From NCBI GenBank assembly GCA_900317505.1, contig ONHB01000004.1, positions 1-64,000 on the forward strand: 64,000 bases of DNA, written 5' to 3'. Made by a program: the position numbers and the translations under genes. The DNA is from an uncultured Lachnospiraceae bacterium. Lineage in GTDB: Bacteria; Bacillota; Clostridia; Lachnospirales; Lachnospiraceae. The notes under the pieces are model-generated. The model was not told the origin of the DNA. It saw nothing but the letters and a program-made list of their open reading frames with translations, and did no database searches. This document shows positions 16,490-24,836 of this stretch, one piece after another; positions within the stretch are counted from its first letter, which is position 1, and each line of letters starts with the position of its first letter.

Positions 16490-17275
16490 TTATTTGGCTC
16501 TTTTGATCAGAGTTTCCGCTATTTCCTGATAACCTGCACCGGCATTGATCTCATGGTTGCCTGTAGCTAACTTTTTGTCATATCCGTTCTGACACAGATA
16601 CCGGTCAAAATCTCCGGAATCGGTAATCACACCAAGCTCAGCCAGCCGTCTTGCTACGGTATCGGATCCGTCACCGCTGTTGATCGTAACTGTAATAGTT
16701 GCGGCTCCGGTTGTACCTGAATTATCCGCATCATCTGTTACTTTATCGGTTGTGTCTGCAGCCTTGGTACTATTGTCTGCTGTATCCGTATCTGAGGCTT
16801 TGGTACTGCTCTTTGAATTACCTGTAGTTTTTGTATCTGTGGTATTGAATGTTTTACCCGTATTTGCAACACCTGTAGTGTCTGCTGTTTTATCAGCACC
16901 GCCAGTACCTGTAGCATCTGTTACTTTATCCGAATCAACAGTACCCGCTGCATCAGTCGTCTTGTCTGTATCCTCTGTATCTACCACACCTGCCGCATCT
17001 CCTGTCTGATCTGTACCCACACTATCGGGCAATGCTGCAATATCCGTTCCATCCTGGGCAGTATTGTATGACACGGTAACACTGTCCTCGCCCTGCTCTT
17101 CATGATTCAGATCACTGGACAATACACTGCTTTGTACCATACCGAGCGCCTCCGCCCTTGCAATGATCTCATCATCAGAAAGTGTCTCTTTTGCGGCGCC
17201 CTTCGTAAATCCCATAAGCAGTGCCGTAACCACGATACCAATTCCCAGACCTCGTAAATAATATCTCAATTTCAT
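16490..17275 (-). CDS. membrane-anchored MltG N-domain-like protein with Thr/Asp-rich repeats
   Basis: A 261-residue protein, last in the fla/che operon. An N-terminal membrane segment (about 8-25) is followed by LSDDEIIARAEALGM, then a long Thr/Asp/Ala-rich tract (about 86-190) containing four 12-residue repeats. The final 65 residues resemble the LysM-like N-domain of the lytic transglycosylase MltG/YceG (SGDGSDTVARRLAELGVI, then FDRYLC and GYQEIAETLI). The catalytic domain of MltG is absent. It may bind peptidoglycan near the motor. ATG at 17275 (AGGTGA 7 bases upstream) is preferred over a GTG at 17281; both overlap or touch the preceding gene. Confidence 0.7.
   Translation of the reverse strand: MKLRYYLRGLGIGIVVTALLMGFTKGAAKETLSDDEIIARAEALGMVQSSVLSSDLNHEEQGEDSVTVSYNTAQDGTDIAALPDSVGTDQTGDAAGVVDTEDTDKTTDAAGTVDSDKVTDATGTGGADKTADTTGVANTGKTFNTTDTKTTGNSKSSTKASDTDTADNSTKAADTTDKVTDDADNSGTTGAATITVTINSGDGSDTVARRLAELGVITDSGDFDRYLCQNGYDKKLATGNHEINAGAGYQEIAETLIKRAK
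16823..16966 (-). repeat. four 36-bp in-frame repeats in the MltG-like gene
   Basis: The codons spell four consecutive 12-residue units of the pattern DKTTDAAGTVDS, with drift in later copies. They form part of the Thr/Asp-rich spacer. Such tracts may change length between strains. Confidence 0.65.
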
Positions 17276-17277
17276 GA

Positions 17278-18066
17278 TCACATCACCTCAAATAAATCAA
17301 TAACAAGATTGACTTCTCCGACGCCAAGTCCAAGCTCCTTGGCAATCGCAATATTGGATTTGCCTTTTTTGTGAAGCTCTAAGATGCGGTCATTGTTGTT
17401 ATTTCCGGCATTTTCACTGTCACCAACCACAGGCATTGCCATCGGTTCAATGATCTTTTCTGTTTTAGCCTTGGTACTTTTCCTTGTTTTTTTGGCAGGC
17501 TTATCTGTAATCTTTTCTTTTACCAGACTGATGCTTTCAAAGCTGTCACCGGCATCAACGGCTTTATCTGCCTGAACCGGCTCCGGTTCTTTTACAGGTT
17601 CTTTCTGTCTGCTTTCAACATCATCCTGCAGCTTTTTGGTCGCAAGCTCCAGTTCATTTTGTGTCTCTTTTGCCTTGGCATTGGTCTGATCGACCATAAC
17701 AGCAGTTTCTTTCAGATTTTTCTGCTTGTCATGCAGCATGTCATACATAAACATGACTTCCTGATGATTTTTATTGATATCGGAAAGAACTGTGTCGGAA
17801 AATTCCGATACAGCCGTGATCTTTTCATTGGTGATCCGCTCCAGTGACCTTTCTGCTTTTTCCATAGCGTACTGGATCGTCTCATCGGTCGTATCCTGAA
17901 GCTGTTCTTTTGCCGTACGGATCTGACCATCTACCATTTCCTTTATCTTTTCATCGGAAATACGATTGCCTTCCTCCCCCGGCTCCTTCATCGTCTCCGG
18001 AACTATAAAGCTTGCAATAAAAACAAGAATTCCCAATATTAAAAGTGCAATTTCCATTCCAGTCAT
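17278..18066 (-). CDS. SwrB-like (DUF6115-type) membrane coiled-coil protein
   Basis: A 262-residue protein with an N-terminal membrane segment (about 4-22), a long predicted coiled coil (about 35-150, rich in Glu/Lys with heptad-like spacing), a Pro/Lys-rich linker and a short C-terminal helix-turn-helix-like motif (ILELHKKGKSNIAIAKELGLGVGEVNLV, last 37 residues). Its place after fliA and before rpsB is that of swrB in B. subtilis, which promotes assembly of the flagellar export apparatus. I infer that it is the counterpart; similarity is by architecture and position, not by clear sequence match. It ends in overlap with the MltG-like gene. Confidence 0.65.
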   Translation of the reverse strand: MTGMEIALLILGILVFIASFIVPETMKEPGEEGNRISDEKIKEMVDGQIRTAKEQLQDTTDETIQYAMEKAERSLERITNEKITAVSEFSDTVLSDINKNHQEVMFMYDMLHDKQKNLKETAVMVDQTNAKAKETQNELELATKKLQDDVESRQKEPVKEPEPVQADKAVDAGDSFESISLVKEKITDKPAKKTRKSTKAKTEKIIEPMAMPVVGDSENAGNNNNDRILELHKKGKSNIAIAKELGLGVGEVNLVIDLFEVM

Positions 18067-18113
18067 TTTATTTCTCCGATTCCTTTGGTATTCCTCTCAT
18101 TTATACATTGCGA

Positions 18114-18431
18114 TCATACAGACATATCAAAATGAGAAATTCCCTTTTGTATTACTTTTCCATCGCTCTGCCTGTCATGCTTTTTGCGATTTCTGCCACC
18201 GTCTCCGGCATAGGTATTATTGCCTTTTTGGCGCGGATCAGTCCGGTTTTCACTCTTTTGTGAATTGTCCTGCTGCTGAATCTGGTTGAGCTTTTCATCT
18301 TCCTTTTTCTCAGCACGGATCTGAAAGTTGGCCTGTTCCACTCCGGCCTTCATATCTTCATTGTGTTTGACTACGGAAAAATCCTGTGTCCGCTGGATTG
18401 TCCCCTGAAATTCAACCATTCCGATTGCCAT
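18114..18431 (-). CDS. hypothetical polar protein of the fla/che operon
   Basis: A 105-residue protein of unknown function. It has no membrane segment. It is hydrophilic, with a predicted helix (FSVVKHNEDMKAGVEQANFQ) and a long Gln/Asn/Lys/Arg-rich, probably disordered, C-terminal half. The Shine-Dalgarno AGGAGG is strong and the gene sits 11 bases after fapA and 47 bases before the SwrB-like gene, so it is a true member of the operon. Its N-terminal stretch faintly recalls an adaptor rather than an enzyme. I do not recognise a family. Confidence 0.75.
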   Translation of the reverse strand: MAIGMVEFQGTIQRTQDFSVVKHNEDMKAGVEQANFQIRAEKKEDEKLNQIQQQDNSQKSENRTDPRQKGNNTYAGDGGRNRKKHDRQSDGKVIQKGISHFDMSV

Positions 18432-18442
18432 ATCATGACCTC

Positions 18443-20035
18443 CTAATACGCGGTAATCCTGATATCACCACGCTCTTTGATAAAACGACAAAACTTCACG
18501 GAATTTTTTAAGACTAAAGAAGCATCACCGATAGACACCTTGGTACCGGCATAGGCTTCATCTGATACACATACGCAGGCCTGACCTTCTGTCTCCATCG
18601 CAGCTTCTAAGATTAAAATTTCCTCTTTGTCTTTTTCGATCAGCTCATTCATCTGCTGATTCATAACAGCAAGTGATTTGATGTATTTCATCTGATCCGG
18701 GGTGAATTTTTCACCCTGACGCAGTTTATTGCTTAAATTGATCAGTACCGGCTGGATCTGAGCCAGCTTCTTTTGTGAATCCATCAGTTCTTTTTGTAGA
18801 TTCTGATAACGGAGCTTATTTTCCGGATTGACACCGACTTCAACGATCGTATCGGCTCCCATCGGGGATCCGAGTGTCTTGCAGCTGATCTTTTCGGTTG
18901 CACGGACAACTCCTCCGGCAATGAAACCTTTTCTTCCGTCTACCGCCACATATTTACCGGCGCTTACCGTCGAATGCATAATGGATTCGGACTCAATATA
19001 GGAAGCAGAGGTTATGGTGGCATTTTCCGCGAATTTCATGATCACACGTCCACCGGCCCTGAGAATCCCTTTTCCCATTCCGTTCATGCCACGTGCAATG
19101 ATGATATCGCCTCCGGCTTCGATCACGGCACCCTCAACAACGCCCTTTACCTCGACATTGCCCTTTGCCTTGATCTCAAATCCTGCCTGTACATTTCCAT
19201 TGACCTGTACACTTCCCTCAGACTCAATATTGCCGGTAGCCGTACCGACATTTTCAACCTCATATACATCCGAAACAAAGACCTTATCCTCGGTCAGACA
19301 TACATGGCCATTGATCAGGGACCGCATTTCGCAGCCGTCTTCGGAAACCTCTATATTGTGACCATGCTTTAAAAACAGGTGCTTGATCGTACGCGGTCTG
19401 ATGACCTCACCATAAACCGTTGTACCGTTTACACCTTCCACAGCCTTTTTCAGACTGGCTAAAACATCCCCGGCCTTGCAGTGATTGATGGTATTTAAGT
19501 GGAAGAAATCCACCGAACCGTCCTCATTCCGCGAAGGTCTGGTACTTAAATCCGTATTGAAATAATATGTGATCACAGCATCTGTGCCATGCACCGGTGC
19601 TGTACCTCTTGCTATGACAATATCCGTACAGTAACTGCGGTTTTGCAGGTATTGTGCTATCGCAGCCTCATCATATCCGTATGTGATCTTGTGAAACTGC
19701 AGATCACTGATGACATCGTTTTTGTCCCGATAGCTTCCACCATTGGAACTTGGCGGGTAAAATCTGACAACCGCTTCCATTCGGTCATCCGATACCTTTA
19801 CCGTCATCATTTCCTGCTGTGGCAGACACACCTTGGCACAGACAGGCACCACGATCTCCTTGTCATAGCTGAGTGCAACCTGATACAGCTGTTTGATATC
19901 CTGTACATCTATTTTTTTGAGATGAAGGTAATCCATCATCTCGTTGATATTCAGTTTGTCGCCTCCGTCTGTGGCAGGTACCAGACGTACTGCCGTCACA
20001 TTTCCTTCAGCGATCAGTTGAAAATAAGCGTTCAT
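18443..20035 (-). CDS. FapA (DUF342) family polymer-forming protein
   Basis: A 530-residue protein. After an N-terminal domain of about 170 residues comes a FapA region (VYGEVIRPRTIKHLFLKHG, near 215) and a right-handed beta-helix rich in repeated Gly-Xaa-Val/Ile turns (about 260-390: IESEGSVQVNGNVQAG, VEGAVIEAGGDIIIARGM). A helical coiled segment (about 405-475) and a small C-terminal domain follow. DUF342 proteins occur in fla/che regions of many Clostridia and Spirochaetes; their role is unclear (cell-shape or scaffolding is suggested for relatives). It starts 23 bases after fliA with SD GGGGGT. Confidence 0.85.
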   Translation of the reverse strand: MNAYFQLIAEGNVTAVRLVPATDGGDKLNINEMMDYLHLKKIDVQDIKQLYQVALSYDKEIVVPVCAKVCLPQQEMMTVKVSDDRMEAVVRFYPPSSNGGSYRDKNDVISDLQFHKITYGYDEAAIAQYLQNRSYCTDIVIARGTAPVHGTDAVITYYFNTDLSTRPSRNEDGSVDFFHLNTINHCKAGDVLASLKKAVEGVNGTTVYGEVIRPRTIKHLFLKHGHNIEVSEDGCEMRSLINGHVCLTEDKVFVSDVYEVENVGTATGNIESEGSVQVNGNVQAGFEIKAKGNVEVKGVVEGAVIEAGGDIIIARGMNGMGKGILRAGGRVIMKFAENATITSASYIESESIMHSTVSAGKYVAVDGRKGFIAGGVVRATEKISCKTLGSPMGADTIVEVGVNPENKLRYQNLQKELMDSQKKLAQIQPVLINLSNKLRQGEKFTPDQMKYIKSLAVMNQQMNELIEKDKEEILILEAAMETEGQACVCVSDEAYAGTKVSIGDASLVLKNSVKFCRFIKERGDIRITAY

Positions 20036-20058
20036 CCATTACCCCCATCATAACTTTG

Positions 20059-20829
20059 CTATCGATCTGATAAAATCCCCATATACTGTCCCAGTCTTGT
20101 CTTCATTTTTACTAAAGCCTTGGTATGTAACTGGGACACCCTCGATTCAGAAACCTCAAGTACACGGCTGATCTCTTTTAAGGTCAGATCTTCATAATAA
20201 TAAAGAACAACTACCTTTCTTTCTTTTTCAGTCAGTACTTCCAAAGCTTCTTTCAGCTTTTCCTTTAATTCTACCTGCTCAACAACTTCCTCCGGCATTT
20301 CAAAACCGGTATTGCGCTGCTTATCCCCGACTAATTCCGGGCCGCCCTGTTCAATGTATTCATTGAGACTGACGATACCGGTGATCTTCATCTGTGACTG
20401 CCAGTCTGTATATTCATCATCGGTAATACCAAGTGCACTTGCAATTTCCTCATCCGTGGCACTTCTTCCCTTTGACGCCTCAATTTCTTTCATGACAGTT
20501 TCGATTTTTTTCTGACGCTGTCTGATCGTCCTTGGAATCCAGTCCATTTTGCGGATCTGGTCAAGGATGGCGCCACGTATCCTCAGGCTGGCATAGGTCT
20601 CAAATTTGACATCCTTTAACATATCAAATTTATCGATGGCATCGATCAGACCAAACACTCCATATCCAACCAGATCATCATATTCAACATTGTATCCGAG
20701 ATACATACTGAGCCGTCCGGCTACCAGCTTTACTAAAGGCGCATATTCAATTATCAGTTTTTCTCTCAGTTCAGGACTTTTCAAACGATGATAGTCCTGC
20801 CATAACCTTTTCTTTCCCGCTTCATCCAT
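20059..20829 (-). CDS. fliA: RNA polymerase sigma factor for flagellar operon (sigma-28)
   Basis: A 256-residue sigma-70 family protein of the FliA/WhiG/SigD group. Region 2 is visible in LIIEYAPLVKLVAGRLSMYLG to FDMLKDVKFETYASLRIRGAILDQIR (residues about 25-92), with the WIPR motif after it. Region 4 is at the C-terminus (LTLKEISRVLEVSESRVSQLHTKAL). It directs late flagellar, flagellin and chemotaxis genes. In B. subtilis sigD sits at the same late position of fla/che. The anti-sigma factor FlgM is not encoded in this window. SD AGGAGA is rather far (14 bases) from the ATG. Confidence 0.96.
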   Translation of the reverse strand: MDEAGKKRLWQDYHRLKSPELREKLIIEYAPLVKLVAGRLSMYLGYNVEYDDLVGYGVFGLIDAIDKFDMLKDVKFETYASLRIRGAILDQIRKMDWIPRTIRQRQKKIETVMKEIEASKGRSATDEEIASALGITDDEYTDWQSQMKITGIVSLNEYIEQGGPELVGDKQRNTGFEMPEEVVEQVELKEKLKEALEVLTEKERKVVVLYYYEDLTLKEISRVLEVSESRVSQLHTKALVKMKTRLGQYMGILSDR

Positions 20830-20845
20830 GAGCGACCGTCATCTC

Positions 20846-21133
20846 CTATGCCTCCGGTGTCTGTGGTGCATTTTCTTTTTCGATTACAGAACCGTCCTTT
20901 TCTTTTTCCGCCTCTTCTTCGGCCTTCTTGCGCTCTTCTTCCTCTGTATTTTCTTTGTCAAACCGGTCAATTACGTGAACAAATACCCTTCCAATTATGT
21001 AAAAAACAATAATTGTTATCAAAAGTCCCCATAAAAACTGCAGCAATGTGACATCCTTTCGATACAGCATCACACCTGCAATCGCACCGGCTAAAAGCAT
21101 GAGCAACAGAGGAAATCTCTTTTTATTTTCCAT
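20846..21133 (-). CDS. small two-helix membrane protein between cheD and fliA
   Basis: A 95-residue protein with two membrane segments (about 8-22 and 30-52) and a highly charged Glu/Lys-rich cytoplasmic tail ending in a Pro-rich tip. I do not recognise a family. ATG at 21133 is chosen because AGGTGA lies 7 bases upstream, within the end of cheD; a TTG at 21139 would overlap cheD. The tight coupling to cheD and closeness to fliA suggest a flagellar or chemotaxis role; its tail could bind a cytoplasmic partner. B. subtilis has no gene at this place. Confidence 0.75.
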   Translation of the reverse strand: MENKKRFPLLLMLLAGAIAGVMLYRKDVTLLQFLWGLLITIIVFYIIGRVFVHVIDRFDKENTEEEERKKAEEEAEKEKDGSVIEKENAPQTPEA

Positions 21134-21135
21134 AA

Positions 21136-21621
21136 TCAAATCACCTTTTCCGGTTTTCCTACCGCACGGATCACAAAATCTCCTGTCTCAGGATAAAAAA
21201 TAACCGTACGTCCGTAGTTTTCCCCTGTATCCTCTGCTAAAATCGGAATCTTCAGCTCTTCCAGTTTCTTTTTGACAGCTATTACATTTTTTTCGCCCAC
21301 CTTGATCAGGGACGATTTGCTCTGAAACGCAAACATCTGTGCTCCACCGGCAATTTTGGCAACCAGTCTTGCCTTTGAGCCTCCGGCTTTGACAATCTGG
21401 TCAATCAGCTCCACAATTCCGGTATCCGCAAATTTTGGAAGATTGGAATTATCTTTAATTGCCGTACTGTCCGGTAGCATAATATGAGCAAGACCTCCAA
21501 CCTTGGTAAGCGGATCCCGAATAGCAATTCCGACACACGATCCAAGTCCCAGTGTTGTAAGCCCGTCCGGACTTTTGCAGACATTCAGATCTGCCATTCC
21601 CACTTTTATAATTTCACTCAT
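21136..21621 (-). CDS. cheD: chemoreceptor glutamine deamidase CheD
   Basis: A 161-residue enzyme that deamidates receptor glutamines and partners with CheC in adaptation. The papain-like active site is present: Cys29 in LGLGSCVGI, His46 in GGLAHIMLP and a Thr/Ser in the following loop; KIAGGAQMF is also typical. It starts 1 base after the cheC stop codon, so the two are translated together, in line with the known CheC-CheD complex. Confidence 0.96.
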   Translation of the reverse strand: MSEIIKVGMADLNVCKSPDGLTTLGLGSCVGIAIRDPLTKVGGLAHIMLPDSTAIKDNSNLPKFADTGIVELIDQIVKAGGSKARLVAKIAGGAQMFAFQSKSSLIKVGEKNVIAVKKKLEELKIPILAEDTGENYGRTVIFYPETGDFVIRAVGKPEKVI

Positions 21622-21622
21622 T

Positions 21623-22243
21623 TTACATACCTAATGCAGTCAATATTTTATCATAGGATTCCAGATCCGGTACCAGGATAAAATATCCATTTAAGGTCAT
21701 TTCATCCGTAAATTCCGTCTGGATCATCAAAATCCTGTCGCCAATTTCACCAAACTCAATAGCCGGAACGCTTAAAATGGCTCCTGCCATATCAATACAC
21801 AAATCCGGCACAGAAGGTGTGATTGTCAGATTTGTGAGCTTTGACAGTGAATTGAGATAGGACGCTACAATAATATTTCCGATTTCTTTTAACGCAGATA
21901 ACTCCATATCTGAGAATTTACCCTCTGACTGCGGAACATGCATCAGCTTTGAAACAAGGTTGTGCGCAGCTGTTTCTTCCAACAGAAACATCATGCTGCC
22001 GGTAATATCTCCCTCTACCAGAAGATAAACACCTGTCATCAGCTGTTCTTCTCCGCCTATTGCTGCACCGACTTCAGAAAAATTGAGCAGCCTTACCTGC
22101 GGCACCTTCATATCTACTTTGCACTGCAGAAGCTGTGCCAGTGCCGTCGTAGCATTTCCTGCACCAATATTTCCAATTTCTTTTAAAACATCAAAATACT
22201 GATCAGAATTATTTAAATTAAAGTCCTGCATATACCCATCCAA
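21623..22243 (-). CDS. cheC: CheY-P phosphatase CheC
   Basis: A 206-residue CheC/FliY/CheX-family phosphatase. The two pseudo-symmetric active sites are both complete: EIGNIGAGNA (Glu22, Asn25) and EIGNIIVASY (Glu120, Asn123). CheC dephosphorylates CheY-P and is stimulated by CheD. It lies 26 bases after cheW and just before cheD. Start at the ATG at 22243; an ATG four codons later is possible. Confidence 0.95.
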   Translation of the reverse strand: MDGYMQDFNLNNSDQYFDVLKEIGNIGAGNATTALAQLLQCKVDMKVPQVRLLNFSEVGAAIGGEEQLMTGVYLLVEGDITGSMMFLLEETAAHNLVSKLMHVPQSEGKFSDMELSALKEIGNIIVASYLNSLSKLTNLTITPSVPDLCIDMAGAILSVPAIEFGEIGDRILMIQTEFTDEMTLNGYFILVPDLESYDKILTALGM

Positions 22244-22269
22244 TCTCTCGCGTGCAAATTGAACTTCTT

Positions 22270-22731
22270 TTAATTTGCCTTTTCCTTCTCAGAAAAAACG
22301 AGGTTTAAATCAAACAGGGATATCAATTCTCCCTTGTCTTTGCCAATTCCGGAAATAAAATTGGTCTTATCCTCCCCCGAATCATAAGAAACCTTTTCTA
22401 TTTCCCTGGTATCCAGTGTAACAACCTCTTTGACTGCATCCACCAGAACACCGATGACTTCCCCATTGTCCAGTTTGATAATAATAATTCGGGTAAGCTT
22501 TGTGATCTCATCCTCACAAAGTCCCATTTTGAGTCGCAATGATACAACCGGTACTACTTCGCCACGCAGATTGATCACACCTTTTATGTATGCCGGTACA
22601 TTGGGCACTCTGGTAATCCTCTGCATACGGACGATGTTGTCAATATACTTGATGTCGATACCGTACTGTTCATCGCCAAATTTTACAACAATATACTGAA
22701 TTGTCTCGTAAGATTCCTGTATTCCTTCCAT
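22270..22731 (-). CDS. cheW: chemotaxis coupling protein CheW
   Basis: A 153-residue single CheW domain (QYIVVKFGDEQYGIDI, ITRVPNVPAYIKGVINLRG, then VLVDAVKEVV and the GIGK motif near the C-terminus). It couples receptors to CheA. ATG at 22731 is used because GGGAGG lies 6 bases before it; an upstream TTG overlaps that site. It follows cheA by 14 bases. Confidence 0.96.
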   Translation of the reverse strand: MEGIQESYETIQYIVVKFGDEQYGIDIKYIDNIVRMQRITRVPNVPAYIKGVINLRGEVVPVVSLRLKMGLCEDEITKLTRIIIIKLDNGEVIGVLVDAVKEVVTLDTREIEKVSYDSGEDKTNFISGIGKDKGELISLFDLNLVFSEKEKAN

Positions 22732-22745
22732 GTGCAACCTCCCTC

Positions 22746-24836
22746 TTACAACAACGCATTTGCATCAATGATCAATGCAATTTCACCATCACCTAAAATG
22801 GTTGCGCCGCTGATAACTTTACTCTTGTTTATGTATTTTCCGAGTGATTTGATAACGATTTCCTGCTGTCCCATCAGTTCATCGACAACAAGACCTGCCA
22901 GTTTATCGCCTTTTTTCACAATCGCGACGATCAGGTTGTCATCCGGTCCCTTGGTTGACTGGTTATCCAGTACCTTATTTAAACGGATCAACGGAATAAC
23001 ATCGCCTCTCAAATTGATCACTTCTTCATTTTGTACAAACTTAATTTCATCGGGAGCAATATCTTCGATCGTCTGGATGGAACCAAGTGAGATCGCATAT
23101 TTTTCACCGCCGACTTCAACCATAAGAGCCTGGATGATAGCCAGTGTAAGAGGAAGGCGGATGATAAAGGTGCTGCCTTCACCCAGCTTTGTCTTTACTT
23201 CAACATCACCGCTGAGTGATTCGATCTTGGATTTGACAACATCCAGTCCAACACCTCTTCCGGATACATCGGTAACCTTTTTGGCAGTTGAAAAGCTTGG
23301 CTGGAACAGTAAATCAATCGCATCCTTATCGGACATAAGATCTGCCTGTTCCTGTGAGATCTTGCCCTTTTCGACAGCTTTGGCCTTAACAGCCTCCACA
23401 TCGATACCGTTACCGTCATCCCTTACTTCGATGACTACATTGTTGCCATCCTGATATGCATCGAGGAAAATCGAACCAACCTCCGGCTTTCCGCGTTCTT
23501 TTCTGACCTCGGCTGATTCCAGACCATGGTCTGCGGAATTACGGAGCAGATGCATCAGAGGATCTCCAATCTCATCTACCACGGTACGGTCAAGCTCTGT
23601 TTCTTCACCTGACATAAATAACTGCATTTTTTTGTCCAGCTTCTTGGAAAGATCACGGATCATCTTAGGAAATTTCTGAACAACGGATTCAATAGGTACC
23701 ATTCGTACCTTCATAACAGATTCATGCAAGTTGGTGGTCACGCTCTCCAGATATTCGATTGGCTCATTGACGCTGCTGTTGGCAGTAATTCCTTCTGTCT
23801 GGGCAGCTGAAACCAGTGAGTTTTTGGCAATGATAAGCTCACTTACCAGATTCATCAATACATCCAGTTTTTCAATATCAACACGGACTGTACGGTTGAC
23901 GATCGGTTTGGAAACGGCTTTCTTTTCAGTCTTGGCAGCTGTCTGTGCGCTGGCAGCCGGCACACCTGTCTGTGCTGTAGCTGTCTCCGTTGTCTTTTCT
24001 TCGCTCGCCTGTACTTCCTGCGGTTTTTCTTCGGATAATTCAACCGGTGCGATATAGCAGCTGTCAATCTCGGATACATTCATAACAGCAGCCTTTACTT
24101 TGTCCAGATCAGCATCTGTTATAAAAATAATACTAAAATCAAAGTCAAATTTTTCATCTTCAATATCCTGTGCACTCGGTACGGAGATCATGGTCTCACC
24201 AAGCTCTTCCAGCGCCTTGTATACAAGAAATGCACGTGCGGCCTTTAATATACAGGTTTCCTGTACATAAACGGTCAGGCCGAATACGTTTTTACCCTGC
24301 TTTTTGGCCTCTGTAAGTACCATATTTTCAGTATCGGAAAATGCGATGCTTCTCCATTTTTCTCTGGATGCATCCCCTTCTGTCACAGCAGCTTCTTCCT
24401 TGACAGGCTCTTTTGCCTCTTCTTTGGCAGCTGCAGGTGCCACTGCTCCGTCCTTGGCAGCCAGAAATTCATTTAAGGCCTTGATCAGGTGCTCATTGTC
24501 ATTGGTTCCCTCATCTGCTGTGTTTTGAATATTTTCGGTATATTCTTCCAAAGCATCCAGACACTGAAACAACAGATCGATCATATTTCCGTCTGCCTTC
24601 AGTGTGTTGTTGCGCACCTCAGAAAAGACATTTTCCATGTCATGGGTCAGATTCTGCATCCTTTTGTATCCCATAGTACCTGCCATACCCTTTAAAGTAT
24701 GGGCAGCACGGAAAATTTCATTAATGGTATCCATATTTTCCGGATCCTGTTCCAGATTCATGAGCTGGTCGCTCAAATTTTGCAGATGCTCCTTGGTCTC
24801 ATCAAGGAAGATCTCCAGATACTGACTAACATCCAT
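22746..24836 (-). CDS. cheA: chemotaxis histidine kinase CheA
   Basis: A 696-residue kinase with all five CheA domains. The N-terminal HPt domain has the phospho-acceptor His46 (AAHTLKGMAGTMGY). The P2 CheY/CheB-binding domain spans about 160-270, and a variable Ala/Thr-rich linker comes before P3, the dimerisation helices (RVDIEKLDVLMNLVSELI). P4 is the ATPase with N box LLRNSADHGLE, G1 DDGNGID and G2 GRGVGLDVV. P5 is CheW-like (about 565-696). Its start overlaps the cheB 3' end by 11 bases with SD GGGGT inside cheB. Confidence 0.97.
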   Translation of the reverse strand: MDVSQYLEIFLDETKEHLQNLSDQLMNLEQDPENMDTINEIFRAAHTLKGMAGTMGYKRMQNLTHDMENVFSEVRNNTLKADGNMIDLLFQCLDALEEYTENIQNTADEGTNDNEHLIKALNEFLAAKDGAVAPAAAKEEAKEPVKEEAAVTEGDASREKWRSIAFSDTENMVLTEAKKQGKNVFGLTVYVQETCILKAARAFLVYKALEELGETMISVPSAQDIEDEKFDFDFSIIFITDADLDKVKAAVMNVSEIDSCYIAPVELSEEKPQEVQASEEKTTETATAQTGVPAASAQTAAKTEKKAVSKPIVNRTVRVDIEKLDVLMNLVSELIIAKNSLVSAAQTEGITANSSVNEPIEYLESVTTNLHESVMKVRMVPIESVVQKFPKMIRDLSKKLDKKMQLFMSGEETELDRTVVDEIGDPLMHLLRNSADHGLESAEVRKERGKPEVGSIFLDAYQDGNNVVIEVRDDGNGIDVEAVKAKAVEKGKISQEQADLMSDKDAIDLLFQPSFSTAKKVTDVSGRGVGLDVVKSKIESLSGDVEVKTKLGEGSTFIIRLPLTLAIIQALMVEVGGEKYAISLGSIQTIEDIAPDEIKFVQNEEVINLRGDVIPLIRLNKVLDNQSTKGPDDNLIVAIVKKGDKLAGLVVDELMGQQEIVIKSLGKYINKSKVISGATILGDGEIALIIDANALL

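Noticed and set aside
16680-17009. 109-codon Val/Ser-rich frame on the plus strand
   Set aside because: It is the mirror of the Thr/Asp repeat tract in the MltG-like gene.
22732-23454. 240-codon open frame on the plus strand opposite cheA
   Set aside because: It is antisense to the conserved CheA kinase and CheW-like domains, has a Ser/Pro/Thr-rich composition typical of mirrored codon bias, and lacks an SD.
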